Notes: a model not told the origin generated them from the letters alone. Shown: positions 49,584 to 61,593, counted from the first letter of the stretch. The stretch: 64,000 bases of DNA from Synergistaceae bacterium (GCA_017470485.1 JAFUYQ010000016.1:62001-126000); one strand, 5' to 3'. Numbers and translations are program-made.

Positions 49584-50596
49584 AAAAAGTCAGAGTTGAA
49601 GAAGCTGTAGGATTGGAACTCTGCCATGATGTTACGGCCATGCGCGACGGTTTCAAGGGTGCTGCGTTCAAACGCGGACACATCATAACGGCAGATGACG
49701 TTCCCGAATTGATGAGGCTCGGAAAAAGACACGTTTTCATCTGGGAGAATGAGGCCGGTGAAATTCATGAGGAAGACGCTGCCTTGAGGCTCTCAGCACT
49801 CGTTAAGGTAAGCGGTGCTAAATTCACTAAGCCTTCGGAGGGAAAGACGGTTCTTATTTCGGAGGTGCGCGGAATGTTCGCTGTTGATACTGAACTTCTG
49901 AAAGCAGTAAATTCCATCAATGATATTACGATTTCGACACTGCCTAATCATTATCCCATTGAGGAAGGTTCAAGGCTTGCGTCAATGAGGATTGTCCCCT
50001 TAACAACTCAGGAAGCTAACATCATCAAGGCCGAGAGGCTCTGTGAAAACAGAAGACTGATTGACATTCTCCCCTACAAAAACATGAAAGCCGGAATAAT
50101 TATCACAGGCTCAGAAATTTATCACGGTCTTATACGGGACAAGTTCGAGGTAGTTGCAAGGGGTAAGCTGGGTAAATATCCCTGTGAAATTCTCGGAGTA
50201 ACAATCTGTGATGATGACCCTGAAATGCTTAACGAGGCGATAACTTCATACCTTGACCGTAAAGCTGACATCATAATCATGTCGGGCGGAATGTCCGTAG
50301 ATCCTGACGACCTCACGCCTTCAGCAATATACCGAACGGGTGCTGATGTCATATCCTACGGCGTTCCCTCTCAGCCCGGTAACATGACAATGCTTGCGTA
50401 TCTCGGACAGACGGCGTTAATCGGTGTTCCTGGAGCTGCCATCAGTATGCCGACAACGGTATTTGATGTTCTCCTGCCGCAGATATTCACGGGGCTGAAG
50501 TTCACAAGGGACGATCTTATACGTTTGGGGGACGGGGGATTATGCCAGCTTTGCAGGGAGTGCCGTTTCCCTAACTGTACGTTCGGGCGGTACTAA
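49580..50596 (+). CDS. Molybdopterin-binding (MoCF domain) protein with Cys-rich tail
   Basis: 338 residues. Residues about 1-70 resemble the region found before MoCF domains in MoeA-like proteins (LCHDVTAMRDGFKGAAFKRG, VPELMRLGKRHVFIW). The MoCF-biosynthesis fold is at about 170-310: KAGIIITGSEIYHGLIRDKF, IIIMSGGMSVDPDDLTPSAI, ALIGVPGAAISMPTT. It ends in GGLCQLCRECRFPNCTFGRY, four Cys that could bind metal. Related proteins accompany formate dehydrogenase and other molybdoenzyme loci; the exact step is unknown. Two bases before moaA. Confidence 0.78.
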   Translation: MKKVRVEEAVGLELCHDVTAMRDGFKGAAFKRGHIITADDVPELMRLGKRHVFIWENEAGEIHEEDAALRLSALVKVSGAKFTKPSEGKTVLISEVRGMFAVDTELLKAVNSINDITISTLPNHYPIEEGSRLASMRIVPLTTQEANIIKAERLCENRRLIDILPYKNMKAGIIITGSEIYHGLIRDKFEVVARGKLGKYPCEILGVTICDDDPEMLNEAITSYLDRKADIIIMSGGMSVDPDDLTPSAIYRTGADVISYGVPSQPGNMTMLAYLGQTALIGVPGAAISMPTTVFDVLLPQIFTGLKFTRDDLIRLGDGGLCQLCRECRFPNCTFGRY

Positions 50597-50597
50597 A

Positions 50598-51536
50598 ATG
50601 AAGGATTTATTCGGGCGCGAAATAAATTACATGAGGATTTCCGTAACGGACTTGTGCAATCTGAGATGCCGTTATTGTATGCCGGCCTCTGGAGTTCAGA
50701 AGATGAGGCATGACGATATTATGAGCGAGGAGGAAATCATAACCGTTATTGAAGCTGCCTCCGAACTCGGCATAAACAAGATACGTTTCACGGGAGGCGA
50801 ACCGCTTGTTAAAAAGAATATAGTATCAATCTGCCGGAGAGCCTCAAGGATTTCGGGAATAGATGAAGTGTGCCTTACCACGAACGGAATATTACTGCCT
50901 CCGATTGCGGACGAACTCAGAGACGCAGGGGTAAGCCGTATAAATATCAGCCTCGACACATTGAAGCCAGAGAGATATTCATACATCACAAGAGGAGGCG
51001 TACTTCGTGAAGCAATGCAGGGAATTGACGCGGCAATAAAGGCAGGCTTCAGGGTAAAGCTCAACACCGTACTTATAGGCGGCTTCAATGACGATGAAAT
51101 ATCAGACCTTGCCGGACTTACTTTAAGCATGGATATAGATATTCGGTTCATTGAGCTTATGCCTATGCTTGAGGGCTTCAGCGAAGGAAAATTCATCGCC
51201 TCACAGAAAATACTTGATACCCTTCAGGAAGTTGAAGCTCTTGGGACTGACGGTGTGGCCAAGATGTTCAGGCTCAAAGGCGCAAGAGGCAGTATAGGAT
51301 TTATCAGTCCAGTGAGCAGAGCTTTCTGCGCGAACTGCAACAGAATAAGGCTTACGGCTGACGGATATATAAAGCCTTGTCTTCATTCTGACACGGAAAT
51401 TTTCGTAAGGCATAAGACCAGAGAAGAATTGAAATCGTTAATCATTAACGCAATACAGGCAAAGCCCGAAAGTCATACGTTGAATTTGTATCATCATTCT
51501 CAGTCATTAAGGACAATGAACAGGATAGGAGGCTGA
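50598..51536 (+). CDS. moaA: GTP 3',8-cyclase MoaA
   Basis: 312 residues. Radical SAM cluster CNLRCRYC (Cys20, 24, 27), IRFTGGEPLVKK, INISLDTLKPERYSYITRGG, the second cluster CANCNRIRLTADGYIKPC, and the essential C-terminal Gly-Gly (MNRIGG). It converts GTP to the 3',8-cyclo intermediate in the first step of cofactor synthesis, with MoaC. Next to moaC with a 6-base gap. Confidence 0.96.
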   Translation: MKDLFGREINYMRISVTDLCNLRCRYCMPASGVQKMRHDDIMSEEEIITVIEAASELGINKIRFTGGEPLVKKNIVSICRRASRISGIDEVCLTTNGILLPPIADELRDAGVSRINISLDTLKPERYSYITRGGVLREAMQGIDAAIKAGFRVKLNTVLIGGFNDDEISDLAGLTLSMDIDIRFIELMPMLEGFSEGKFIASQKILDTLQEVEALGTDGVAKMFRLKGARGSIGFISPVSRAFCANCNRIRLTADGYIKPCLHSDTEIFVRHKTREELKSLIINAIQAKPESHTLNLYHHSQSLRTMNRIGG

Positions 51537-51542
51537 AACTCA

Positions 51543-52037
51543 ATGGATTTTACCCACTTCAATGATGAGGGACACGCGAAAATGGTGAACGTCGGCGGAA
51601 AGGATATTACACAGCGCAAAGCCGTAGCGGAAGGCTCAATACATGTAAATTCGGAAACCTTCAGGCTGATTAAAACTGGAGGAATGAAGAAGGGTGATGT
51701 TCTGACGGTGGCGCAGGTTGCCGGAATAATGGGAGCGAAACGGACGCCCGATATTATTCCGATGTGCCACCCGATTAACATTAACGGGGCGGATATTTCG
51801 TTTACGCTTGACGAAGAAAATCTTGCCGTAAGGGTTAGGGCTGAAGTTTCATGCTCAGGACGTACCGGCGTTGAGATGGAAGCATTAACCTCAGTGAGCA
51901 TTGCACTGCTGACGATTTACGACATGTGCAAGGCTGTTCAGAAGGACATGGAGATTACGGACATACACTTAATATCAAAGAGCGGAGGTATTCACGGAGA
52001 CTATGAAGCGTGCAGCAGTAATAACGGTGAGCGATAA
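51543..52037 (+). CDS. moaC: Cyclic pyranopterin monophosphate synthase MoaC
   Basis: 164 residues: MVNVGGKDITQRKAVAEGSI, AGIMGAKRTPDIIPMCHPININ (active-site His and Cys), VSCSGRTGVEMEALTSVSIA and ITDIHLISKSGGIHGDY. It finishes precursor Z with MoaA. The last 35 bases overlap the Mog-MOSC gene in another frame. Confidence 0.96.
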   Translation: MDFTHFNDEGHAKMVNVGGKDITQRKAVAEGSIHVNSETFRLIKTGGMKKGDVLTVAQVAGIMGAKRTPDIIPMCHPININGADISFTLDEENLAVRVRAEVSCSGRTGVEMEALTSVSIALLTIYDMCKAVQKDMEITDIHLISKSGGIHGDYEACSSNNGER

Positions 52038-52932
52038 GGGGTCAAGAGGCGAACGGATAGACACAAGCGGGCCGGCACTCGTGAAAATTCTTGAGGCTGA
52101 CAACTGGAATGTGATATACACATCAATTATTCCTGATGAAAAAGAGATGATTAAGGCCGAACTAATAAGATGTGCTGATGAACTTGACACAAGGCTGATA
52201 CTGACGACAGGCGGAACAGGTTTTTCACCGAGAGACATAACCCCAGAGGCAACACTTGAGGTAATTGAGCGTGAAGTCAGGGGTATTCCTGAAGCCATGA
52301 GGGCTGAGAGCATGAAGATAACGCCTATGGGCTGCCTGTCCCGTGCAGTATCTGGAATAAGGGGTGCATCGCTGATAATAAATCTTCCCGGCAGCGAGAA
52401 AGCCGCCTGTGAATGCTTCAACGCCGTTAAAGCTGCAATCCATCACGGTACTGACATGCTTACAGGAAAGACTCAGGACTGCGGACAAGTAACCGGTAAA
52501 ATTTTGGCTGTCTGCATAAGTGAGCATAAGGGCGAACAGAAACATGCAGTAAAAAGTGTAACGCTAAAAGCAGACTGGGGAATCATAGGAGACGCCCACG
52601 CAGGGAAATGGCACAGGCAGGTCAGCTTATTAGGTATTGAGAGCGTAAAGAAACTTGAGGATAAGACGGGCATGAAATTTCCGGCAGGAGCATTCGCGGA
52701 GAATATATTAATTCAGGGAATAGAGCTTCATAAACTGCCGGTAGGTACAAGGCTGAACATCGGGACTGCATTGTGTGAAGTAACTCAAATCGGCAAGGAA
52801 TGTCATAATGACTGCGCCATACGTAAAAAGGCCGGAGACTGCGTAATGCCTCGTGAAGGAGTTTTTGTGAGAGTGCTTAAAGACGGTGAAGCGCAATCGG
52901 GTGATGTCATCGTTATTTCTGGTTTGTTTTGA
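52003..52932 (+). CDS. Mog/MoaB molybdopterin adenylyltransferase fused to a MOSC domain
   Basis: 309 residues. The first 160 are a MogA/MoaB domain: AAVITVSDKGSRGERIDTSG, LTTGGTGFSPRDITPEATL, LINLPGSEKAACECF (LIINLPGSEKAAC). The last 140 are a MOSC domain: LKADWGIIGDAHAGKWHRQV, AGAFAENILIQGIEL, CEVTQIGKECHN. The first adenylates molybdopterin; MOSC domains bind Mo-cofactor or sulfur carriers. The Cys in GKECHNDC may carry sulfur. Last gene of the cofactor series. Confidence 0.88.
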   Translation: MKRAAVITVSDKGSRGERIDTSGPALVKILEADNWNVIYTSIIPDEKEMIKAELIRCADELDTRLILTTGGTGFSPRDITPEATLEVIEREVRGIPEAMRAESMKITPMGCLSRAVSGIRGASLIINLPGSEKAACECFNAVKAAIHHGTDMLTGKTQDCGQVTGKILAVCISEHKGEQKHAVKSVTLKADWGIIGDAHAGKWHRQVSLLGIESVKKLEDKTGMKFPAGAFAENILIQGIELHKLPVGTRLNIGTALCEVTQIGKECHNDCAIRKKAGDCVMPREGVFVRVLKDGEAQSGDVIVISGLF

Positions 52933-52945
52933 ATTTCTCTGCATA

Positions 52946-52974
52946 TTAAAACCTATCAACATAAGGGGTATAAT
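52946..52974 (+). promoter_or_regulatory. Promoter of the giant surface-protein gene
   Basis: TTAAAA (52946-52951), 17-base spacer, TATAAT (52969-52974), 44 bases before the ATG at 53019. Confidence 0.55.
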
Positions 52975-53018
52975 TTCTCAAAAATGAAGTCAAAAAATTT
53001 TATTTAGGAGGAATCAAC

Positions 53019-56000
53019 ATGTACCCAAAAACACGCGTTTCATCGTTCGTTCTCCTGCTGCTTCTTCTCAGTGCAGGAGCTTCATTTGCGGTAACAGTTC
53101 CCGGCCATGACGGTACATCGCTGCCATTGAGCCAAATACCCGACATCATCCGGCACGTTACGGGACAGACTTCGGGGGATCTGAGTTTAGGGAAGGATTC
53201 TCTGTTCCTGATGGATATACTGCACAATAAAAGTGTACAGAAATATTCTGATGTAACTGTTACAGAAACAATGATTAAACTGTCAGACAGTCTCTATACT
53301 TTTGACAGTGATGGTAACAAAATTGACATGGCCGACACTGAAGACCCGTCCCCGTTGTACTCTGACAAAATCAATCCGGATTACTGCCATTTGTCTGCGG
53401 CAGGATTATCTGCAAAGAATCATGACGGTACATATTCAGTGCTGCAAATTGCTCCTGCTGGGGACTGGCACATTGTCAGCGGCGGAATGAACAGCGGCGG
53501 TGATGTAACTATGAACAGTATCCGGCTCCGCTCTCCTTCCTCAGATTCTTACACAGGCAGCGTTGTCGATGCTGAGGCAGGCATAACCGTAAAAGGCTAT
53601 GACGGCGAACTTGTCGCATTACTCATGAGGGACGGTGAAACATTCTCCGTATATCTGGCGAAGGTCAGCGCGGACAGTAATCCGGCCTCGTCAAACGCGG
53701 AATTAGTTTCAAGCTCATGGTCAGGGACAACAGGCTACAGCGATAACGTACCCAAAATGCTTGACGGCACTATATATTACCCTCTCAGCATGGCAGTCGG
53801 TGATTTCGACAATGACGGCTATGCGAATGAGATTGCTGTAGTCAACACGAACAGGATAGCGGTACACTACCACGTACTCCAGATTTCCCACACAGGAAGC
53901 TCGGCAAAGGACGCAAACTTTTCGGTCAGCGTGTTAAACAATGGTGATGTCGGCTCATATGGCTATGGCGGCTGGGAGCCACAATACACAGGACGCTACT
54001 TGAACATGGACGGAATTACCTGCACGTTCTCCATCTGCACTGTGGCGGGTGATTTCGACGGGGACGGAAAAACAGAATTTGCTGTAGTTTGGAGGGACAC
54101 TTCACCGAATGACAGCATTTTCACAAATTTTGCCGGCAATAATTCTCTGTTCGTGGGCTACACAGGCAAAATTCACGTCAAGACCTACAAATGGAACGGA
54201 AGCACTTTTCAGACAGAAGAAGACGTGCGCGGATTTGATATGGATGACGTTGTATATGGTGACGGCGGTGATGACAGGAAGTGGAACAACATAGACCTTC
54301 CTTTGGGCGTTAAGGCCGCTGTAGGAGATTTTGACGGGGACGGACATGATGATATTGCTGTTCTGCGTGTCATGCTTCAGTACACGGAGCAGCGCGGATC
54401 TGATTTCCAGTACTCAAATTTTGTATTCGGAGCGTTTGTTGACTGGTACACATTCGACAAAGACAGCATTAAGCCGAAATATAACGGACATTCCAACAGC
54501 GGCGGAAAATGGAATTACGGCGACAGCAAAAACGGCTGGGTAGGTATTCGCACAACAGGTATGGGGATGCCTTGGTTCGATAATGAGGGCATAAGCAATA
54601 ACGACCCCTCACAGGGAAACCAGAACAAAATCAGGAGGCGTTACTATCTTAGTCCTATCACAGGAGAACAGAATCCTTATCCGCTCATTGACCGCGAATT
54701 TGACCTCATAGCCGGGAAATTTTCAGGCAGAGTAGGAACAGTAAAAACATGCGATGACCTCGTAATCAAATATCCTCAGTGGTCAGACTCAGACGGTAAC
54801 AAGCTGAGAAGCCACGTAGCATTGATGACGAACATACCGGGCGTAACGAACTGGGGGACTCAGGTTCACGAAATCACCTCGCTGTCAGACCGCGATCACC
54901 TGCTGGCTTTTGCGAAGGCTGATTATCTCAACGAGGGCGTAACACTCGGCGACCCCGTGAGGGTTACTGACACATCGGATCTCGACTATACGGCAATCCT
55001 TCAGATGTTCCCTTACCATGTCGACAACCTGACTTCAGACGGTACAGCCCTGCAGAAAGACCCGCAGAATTTCACGCTCCGTCTTAACACCGCCGTAACC
55101 TACAAAAATACTTCTTCAAGCTCTGAGACAAAGAATCTCTCCTACAACATGATAAAAACTGCTGAGACGATATTCGCGCTCGATAATCCTGCACTGCGTA
55201 CAGCCTCAAAAACATTCCAGGGCATAAGGGGAATAACGACCGCCGTACTTGGAGACAATGACACGATAAAGAAGATGGACGGCATTGGCAAAATTTGGGA
55301 CAAGCTGAAGGATACCACACAGACAACCACAACGAAATCTAACGAGAACTCAACCAGCTACACAATGTCAATAACTACCTCCGCAAACTATCAGGATACC
55401 CTGTACATGAACCAGTCAAACCGGTATATATGGCGTTACCCGATTCAGGAAGTTCCTGCCCCCGCATGGCTGATAGGACAGAACAAAGACACTTCGGCCA
55501 GCTTCGACGCTTCACAGGCAATGAATCAGCGGAGCTACATAACGTTTGCCATGAGTGAGCCGGCAATGCCAACAAGCGCGGTGGGAATCAACGACTCACA
55601 TTACCACCCGTATCACGAGTTGGGCAATCTGTTCTCGTACCCTGCCACGATTGAGCAGACAGAAGGCTACGAGGGCAGGAAGTCCCTCACAGACAGCACA
55701 TATTCGGGGCCAATCAGGTGGAACGGCGCGGAGTTCAAGCAGGAAATCTCATTAAGCACAACGTCAACGGATCAGGAGAATACAAAGAAGGTCAACAAAC
55801 CCGGGGCGATAACAAAATTCCTGTCAGTGATAGATAACATATTCGGCTCAAGCATGGCTAGTATTCCGCAGAACAGCGAGTCCAGCTACAGCAGGAGCGT
55901 AACTGACGGCGAGAGCATAAGCATAAACATTCCGGCGGCTTATAGCGGCGCGAGGTTCACGGCTGTTTTCGAGACATACCTTGATGTTGCCGGTACTATG

Positions 56001-57149
56001 ACATCAGCGTTTGCGGTTGAGAACTTCAACAGGGACGATGCTTTATGGGGAAACAAGAGCCTTTACACGCTGAAGCCTGACCCTTCACTCTTGCTGCCTG
56101 AGAAGTTCGACTACGTGACCAAGAAGGACAGCGAATGGGACAGGGCGGTATTCACGGGCAATGACAACGACCCTACGGCCATGAAAATGCGCGGCGTAAG
56201 GTTCAAGGTAGCTAGTTATGACATTGACAGCGACAACCTGCTCTTGAAGGGGCTGAAGTACACGATAAGCGTCCCGGTCTACAACGCAAGCTTCAAGGAC
56301 GCTGACCACCACTTCAAGGTGAGACTGTCATACGCCAAGACCAACGACTATAACGCTCCCAAGACGAAGATTGACGAGTATACGTTCGCAAAACTTCCGG
56401 GCTGGGGTGGAAACAGTAGGCAGTACGCAACGTTCACATGGACACCGAATATTGATGATGGAATATATTATCTTTTCGCTGAGATTGACCCCGACAACGC
56501 GATTGATGAAGTCCACGAGAACAGGCGCAACGCAAGCGGAGACATCATCGACTACGGCGGCAACAACATGGGCTACTGGAGGATAGGAGTCGCGGCTTCA
56601 GACAGTCTCACATTTGACCGCACCGAGCTGGAGAACGCAGAGTTTCACGCGGCGGCTTCAGACGGTTCTGCATTCCCCTATGTTCACTGGGTGAAAGCGG
56701 ACGGCCTTGACCTTGAGGACTTCATCAAACAGAAGGTTGACGGGGCGACTAAGCCTGTGCCTGTTGAAGTTGAGCTTGAGTACGGCGGCGAATACGTAAT
56801 GACTGAGGCGAGACTCATCGGCTACAAGCTCAAGCCTGAAGCAAAGAGCAAGGACGTATCAGCGGTAACTGACGAGGATATAGGGCTGGTGTTCGTGAAC
56901 GCTAACTTTGACATTTTACCCGGCGAGGAACACAAGCTGCACTTCAGAATCAACCCGATGTATCTTGAGGACGGTATCGGGTTCGTTCTTCTGGTTCACG
57001 GAGAAGAGTACCCGTTGACGGACATAATCTACGGGAGCGCAGGCAGCTCCAGCGGTTCGGGGGTCGCAAGTGCTTCGTCCGGCGGCTGCAGTTCAGGTTT
57101 TGGGGGACTGGCTGTTGTTCTTGCGCTGATGATGAGAAAGAAGAAGTAA
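53019..57149 (+). CDS. Giant FG-GAP/CARDB surface protein with Synergist-CTERM tail
   Basis: 1376 residues. Signal peptide (SFVLLLLLLSAGASFA). Three Ca-binding FG-GAP/VCBS-type repeats: AVGDFDNDGYANEIAVVN (about 263), AGDFDGDGKTEFAVVW (about 344) and AVGDFDGDGHDDIAVL (about 432). The middle (650-1000) is Ser/Thr-rich and not recognised. Residues about 1065-1190 resemble a CARDB adhesion-type domain (LKYTISVPVYNAS, FAEIDPDNAIDEVHENRRN). The end is GSSSGSGVASASSGGCSSGFG, a hydrophobic segment and MRKKK, a textbook Synergist-CTERM. It is most likely anchored in the envelope and exposed. TAGGAGG precedes the ATG; own promoter and terminator. Confidence 0.85.
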   Translation: MYPKTRVSSFVLLLLLLSAGASFAVTVPGHDGTSLPLSQIPDIIRHVTGQTSGDLSLGKDSLFLMDILHNKSVQKYSDVTVTETMIKLSDSLYTFDSDGNKIDMADTEDPSPLYSDKINPDYCHLSAAGLSAKNHDGTYSVLQIAPAGDWHIVSGGMNSGGDVTMNSIRLRSPSSDSYTGSVVDAEAGITVKGYDGELVALLMRDGETFSVYLAKVSADSNPASSNAELVSSSWSGTTGYSDNVPKMLDGTIYYPLSMAVGDFDNDGYANEIAVVNTNRIAVHYHVLQISHTGSSAKDANFSVSVLNNGDVGSYGYGGWEPQYTGRYLNMDGITCTFSICTVAGDFDGDGKTEFAVVWRDTSPNDSIFTNFAGNNSLFVGYTGKIHVKTYKWNGSTFQTEEDVRGFDMDDVVYGDGGDDRKWNNIDLPLGVKAAVGDFDGDGHDDIAVLRVMLQYTEQRGSDFQYSNFVFGAFVDWYTFDKDSIKPKYNGHSNSGGKWNYGDSKNGWVGIRTTGMGMPWFDNEGISNNDPSQGNQNKIRRRYYLSPITGEQNPYPLIDREFDLIAGKFSGRVGTVKTCDDLVIKYPQWSDSDGNKLRSHVALMTNIPGVTNWGTQVHEITSLSDRDHLLAFAKADYLNEGVTLGDPVRVTDTSDLDYTAILQMFPYHVDNLTSDGTALQKDPQNFTLRLNTAVTYKNTSSSSETKNLSYNMIKTAETIFALDNPALRTASKTFQGIRGITTAVLGDNDTIKKMDGIGKIWDKLKDTTQTTTTKSNENSTSYTMSITTSANYQDTLYMNQSNRYIWRYPIQEVPAPAWLIGQNKDTSASFDASQAMNQRSYITFAMSEPAMPTSAVGINDSHYHPYHELGNLFSYPATIEQTEGYEGRKSLTDSTYSGPIRWNGAEFKQEISLSTTSTDQENTKKVNKPGAITKFLSVIDNIFGSSMASIPQNSESSYSRSVTDGESISINIPAAYSGARFTAVFETYLDVAGTMTSAFAVENFNRDDALWGNKSLYTLKPDPSLLLPEKFDYVTKKDSEWDRAVFTGNDNDPTAMKMRGVRFKVASYDIDSDNLLLKGLKYTISVPVYNASFKDADHHFKVRLSYAKTNDYNAPKTKIDEYTFAKLPGWGGNSRQYATFTWTPNIDDGIYYLFAEIDPDNAIDEVHENRRNASGDIIDYGGNNMGYWRIGVAASDSLTFDRTELENAEFHAAASDGSAFPYVHWVKADGLDLEDFIKQKVDGATKPVPVEVELEYGGEYVMTEARLIGYKLKPEAKSKDVSAVTDEDIGLVFVNANFDILPGEEHKLHFRINPMYLEDGIGFVLLVHGEEYPLTDIIYGSAGSSSGSGVASASSGGCSSGFGGLAVVLALMMRKKK

Positions 57150-57160
57150 TTATGAAGGTA

Positions 57161-57199
57161 AATTTCCTGCTTCTCCATGTGAAAGGAGCAGGATTTTTT
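57161..57199 (+). terminator. Rho-independent terminator after the giant gene
   Basis: TCCTGC ... GCAGGA stem (with inner CC/GG pairs) followed by TTTTTT, 12 bases after the stop. The LysR gene converges on it. Confidence 0.75.
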
Positions 57200-57214
57200 C
57201 TAGTACTTCAAGTA

Positions 57215-58099
57215 TTAAGATACATGCTTTTTCAAGATTCCTGCTATTTTTGCGATAAATGTCTTTAGTGCCTGAGATGGATTTTTGGGGTAAATTATTC
57301 CGAACGGCATATCATACTTCCATTGCATAGGCAGCGTGATAATTGAAGGGTGAATGTCTGACCATATATCAAGCGTTTCCATGAGGCAGCATTCTTCGGC
57401 GCAGCGGTTGAATATAGACGTGTCGTAAAGGCTGGGAATATCAATCACCGTAATTTCCGGACGTGATGTTATTATCTCATCTCTTATCATGTCCAGCACC
57501 GGAGATACACCGCGTTTTACGAGCATTATTTTTTCATTGTTCAGGTCGTCCCACAAGAGAAGTTTTTTTCCGGCTAACCTGTGTTCTCTTGGTACTGCTA
57601 TACGGCATGGGATATTTCCGATAACGAGAATGCTGTATTTTCTCCGCCATTCCTCAGAGTCACATGGGCTTACGAAACAATCGACAGACGAAAGAATATT
57701 TTCAAGCACCGGCGGAGAGTCGTCAAAAGGGACAATGTTAATCCTTTCCCTGAAACTTTCCGCTTCCGAAAGCATATCAACAAGTATTTTGCAAGGCCGT
57801 AGCAGTGATGTGCCTATACTTATAGTCCTGTTCTCAGATTCCGATATTTTCCGCGCTGTTTTTACTGCAGAGTCGATCATGCTTGCTACCGACTTCATGT
57901 CATCACGGAAAGACACACCTGCGGCATTCAGCTTTGCGCCTCTGGGAGTGCGCTGAAAGAGTTTAACGCCGACAGTATTCTCAAGGGAGTTCACAAGATT
58001 CATCACTGAAACGGCAGTAACATGAAGCTCCTCAGCAGCTTTTAGGAAACTTCCTTTTTCCGCAGCCGTAAGAAATGCTTTAATCTCTCTGTCATTCAA
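57215..58099 (-). CDS. LysR-family transcriptional regulator
   Basis: 294 residues. N-terminal winged HTH: IKAFLTAAEKGSFLKAAEEL, TAVSVMNLVNSLENTVGVKLFQRTPRGAKL, then a substrate-binding domain from about 90. Divergent from the aldo/keto reductase with 122 bases between starts, which hold a T-N11-A palindrome; it therefore probably controls that gene and itself. The effector is unknown. Confidence 0.88.
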   Translation of the reverse strand: MNDREIKAFLTAAEKGSFLKAAEELHVTAVSVMNLVNSLENTVGVKLFQRTPRGAKLNAAGVSFRDDMKSVASMIDSAVKTARKISESENRTISIGTSLLRPCKILVDMLSEAESFRERINIVPFDDSPPVLENILSSVDCFVSPCDSEEWRRKYSILVIGNIPCRIAVPREHRLAGKKLLLWDDLNNEKIMLVKRGVSPVLDMIRDEIITSRPEITVIDIPSLYDTSIFNRCAEECCLMETLDIWSDIHPSIITLPMQWKYDMPFGIIYPKNPSQALKTFIAKIAGILKKHVS

Positions 58100-58130
58100 T
58101 CGGCATTACTCCTTCAGTTTTAATTTTTGC

Positions 58131-58145
58131 TTAAAACTATTTTAA
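58131..58145. promoter_or_regulatory. LysR-type operator candidate
   Basis: Perfect palindrome TTAAAA-cta-TTTTAA, containing T-N11-A, in the divergent region between the LysR gene and the aldo/keto reductase. Confidence 0.5.
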
Positions 58146-58185
58146 TATTTCAGTGTCTTCCCAGCAAATGCTTCTTCGTGCATAA

Positions 58186-59223
<1,038 letters not shown>

Positions 59224-59231
59224 ATCATGCG

Positions 59232-59450
59232 GTGAGCGAGTTCGGGACTCCTGTCTTGATGGACAAGGCGGCACTTCGGGCTATGGTTCAGGCACTTCAC
59301 CCGATAACGAAGGAACGCGGAATCTTTCTCGGCCTGCTCACGGTTTGCAGCGTTATAACTCAAGGCTCTTCATGCGCGCCGGAAATTCTCGCTGAGAAAT
59401 ACTGGCAGCAGTACACCGGACGCAAAAACTGGGAAGTCATTTGCCGTTAA
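59232..59450 (+). pseudogene. Remnant of a short-chain dehydrogenase (C-terminal part)
   Basis: 72 codons from a GTG. DKAALRAMVQALHPITKERG, IFLGLLTVCSVI, and PEILAEKYWQQYTGRKNWEV match the part of SDR enzymes after the YxxxK catalytic site and their C-terminus. The Lys (DKAALRA) remains but the Tyr and the whole Rossmann half are gone; the aldo/keto reductase stop lies only 8 bases upstream. A terminator follows. It is probably a decayed or fused-out gene rather than a working enzyme. Confidence 0.55.
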
Positions 59451-59470
59451 ACTTTCATAGCATTGAACGC

Positions 59471-59496
59471 CTCCCGAAGAATACGGGAGTTTTTTT
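59471..59496 (+). terminator. Rho-independent terminator
   Basis: Perfect CTCCCG / CGGGAG stem, 7-base loop, seven T. It separates the aldo/keto reductase transcript from groESL. Confidence 0.9.
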
Positions 59497-59563
59497 AATC
59501 CCTAAGTAAAAATAACTATTGCAAATTTCAGGTTACAGGTTTAATATTTCCGGCGTTGTTCAG

Positions 59564-59590
59564 TTAGCACTCTTTTTGATTGAGTGCCAT
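59564..59590 (+). promoter_or_regulatory. CIRCE element (HrcA operator) of groESL
   Basis: TTAGCACTC (59564-59572), 9-base spacer, GAGTGCCAT (59582-59590). The left arm is the exact consensus; the right arm matches 7 of 9. It lies 28 bases before groES. HrcA repression of groESL is implied; hrcA is not in the window. Confidence 0.9.
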
Positions 59591-59617
59591 TAAAGCCAGA
59601 GGAGGCAAATCAGAATC

Positions 59618-59908
59618 ATGAAACTTAAACCGTTAGGCGACAGAATAGTTGTAAAAGTTCTTGAGCGCGAAGAAAAAACTAAAGGAGGATTATTCCTTCC
59701 CGACACTGCAAAAGAAAAACCCACTGAGGGCGAAGTCCTCGCTGTAGGTACCGGCAAAATTCTTGACAACGGCCAGAAACAGCCCGTTGAAGTCAAAGTG
59801 GGAGACAGAATTATTTTCAGCAAATACGCAGGCACTGAAGTTAAAGTTGACGGTGAAGACCTCGTTATTTTCAGCGAGCGCGATGTCCTCGCAATAGTGG
59901 AGAAGTAA
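59618..59908 (+). CDS. groES: Co-chaperonin GroES
   Basis: 96 residues, normal length: [38 protein letters not shown], the mobile loop, and [20 protein letters not shown]. It caps the GroEL chamber. AGAGGAGG precedes the ATG. Eighteen bases separate it from groEL. Confidence 0.97.
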   Translation: MKLKPLGDRIVVKVLEREEKTKGGLFLPDTAKEKPTEGEVLAVGTGKILDNGQKQPVEVKVGDRIIFSKYAGTEVKVDGEDLVIFSERDVLAIVEK

Positions 59909-61561
<1,653 letters not shown>

Positions 61562-61593
61562 TCGACAGCCGGAAAACACGCAGAATAATAATT

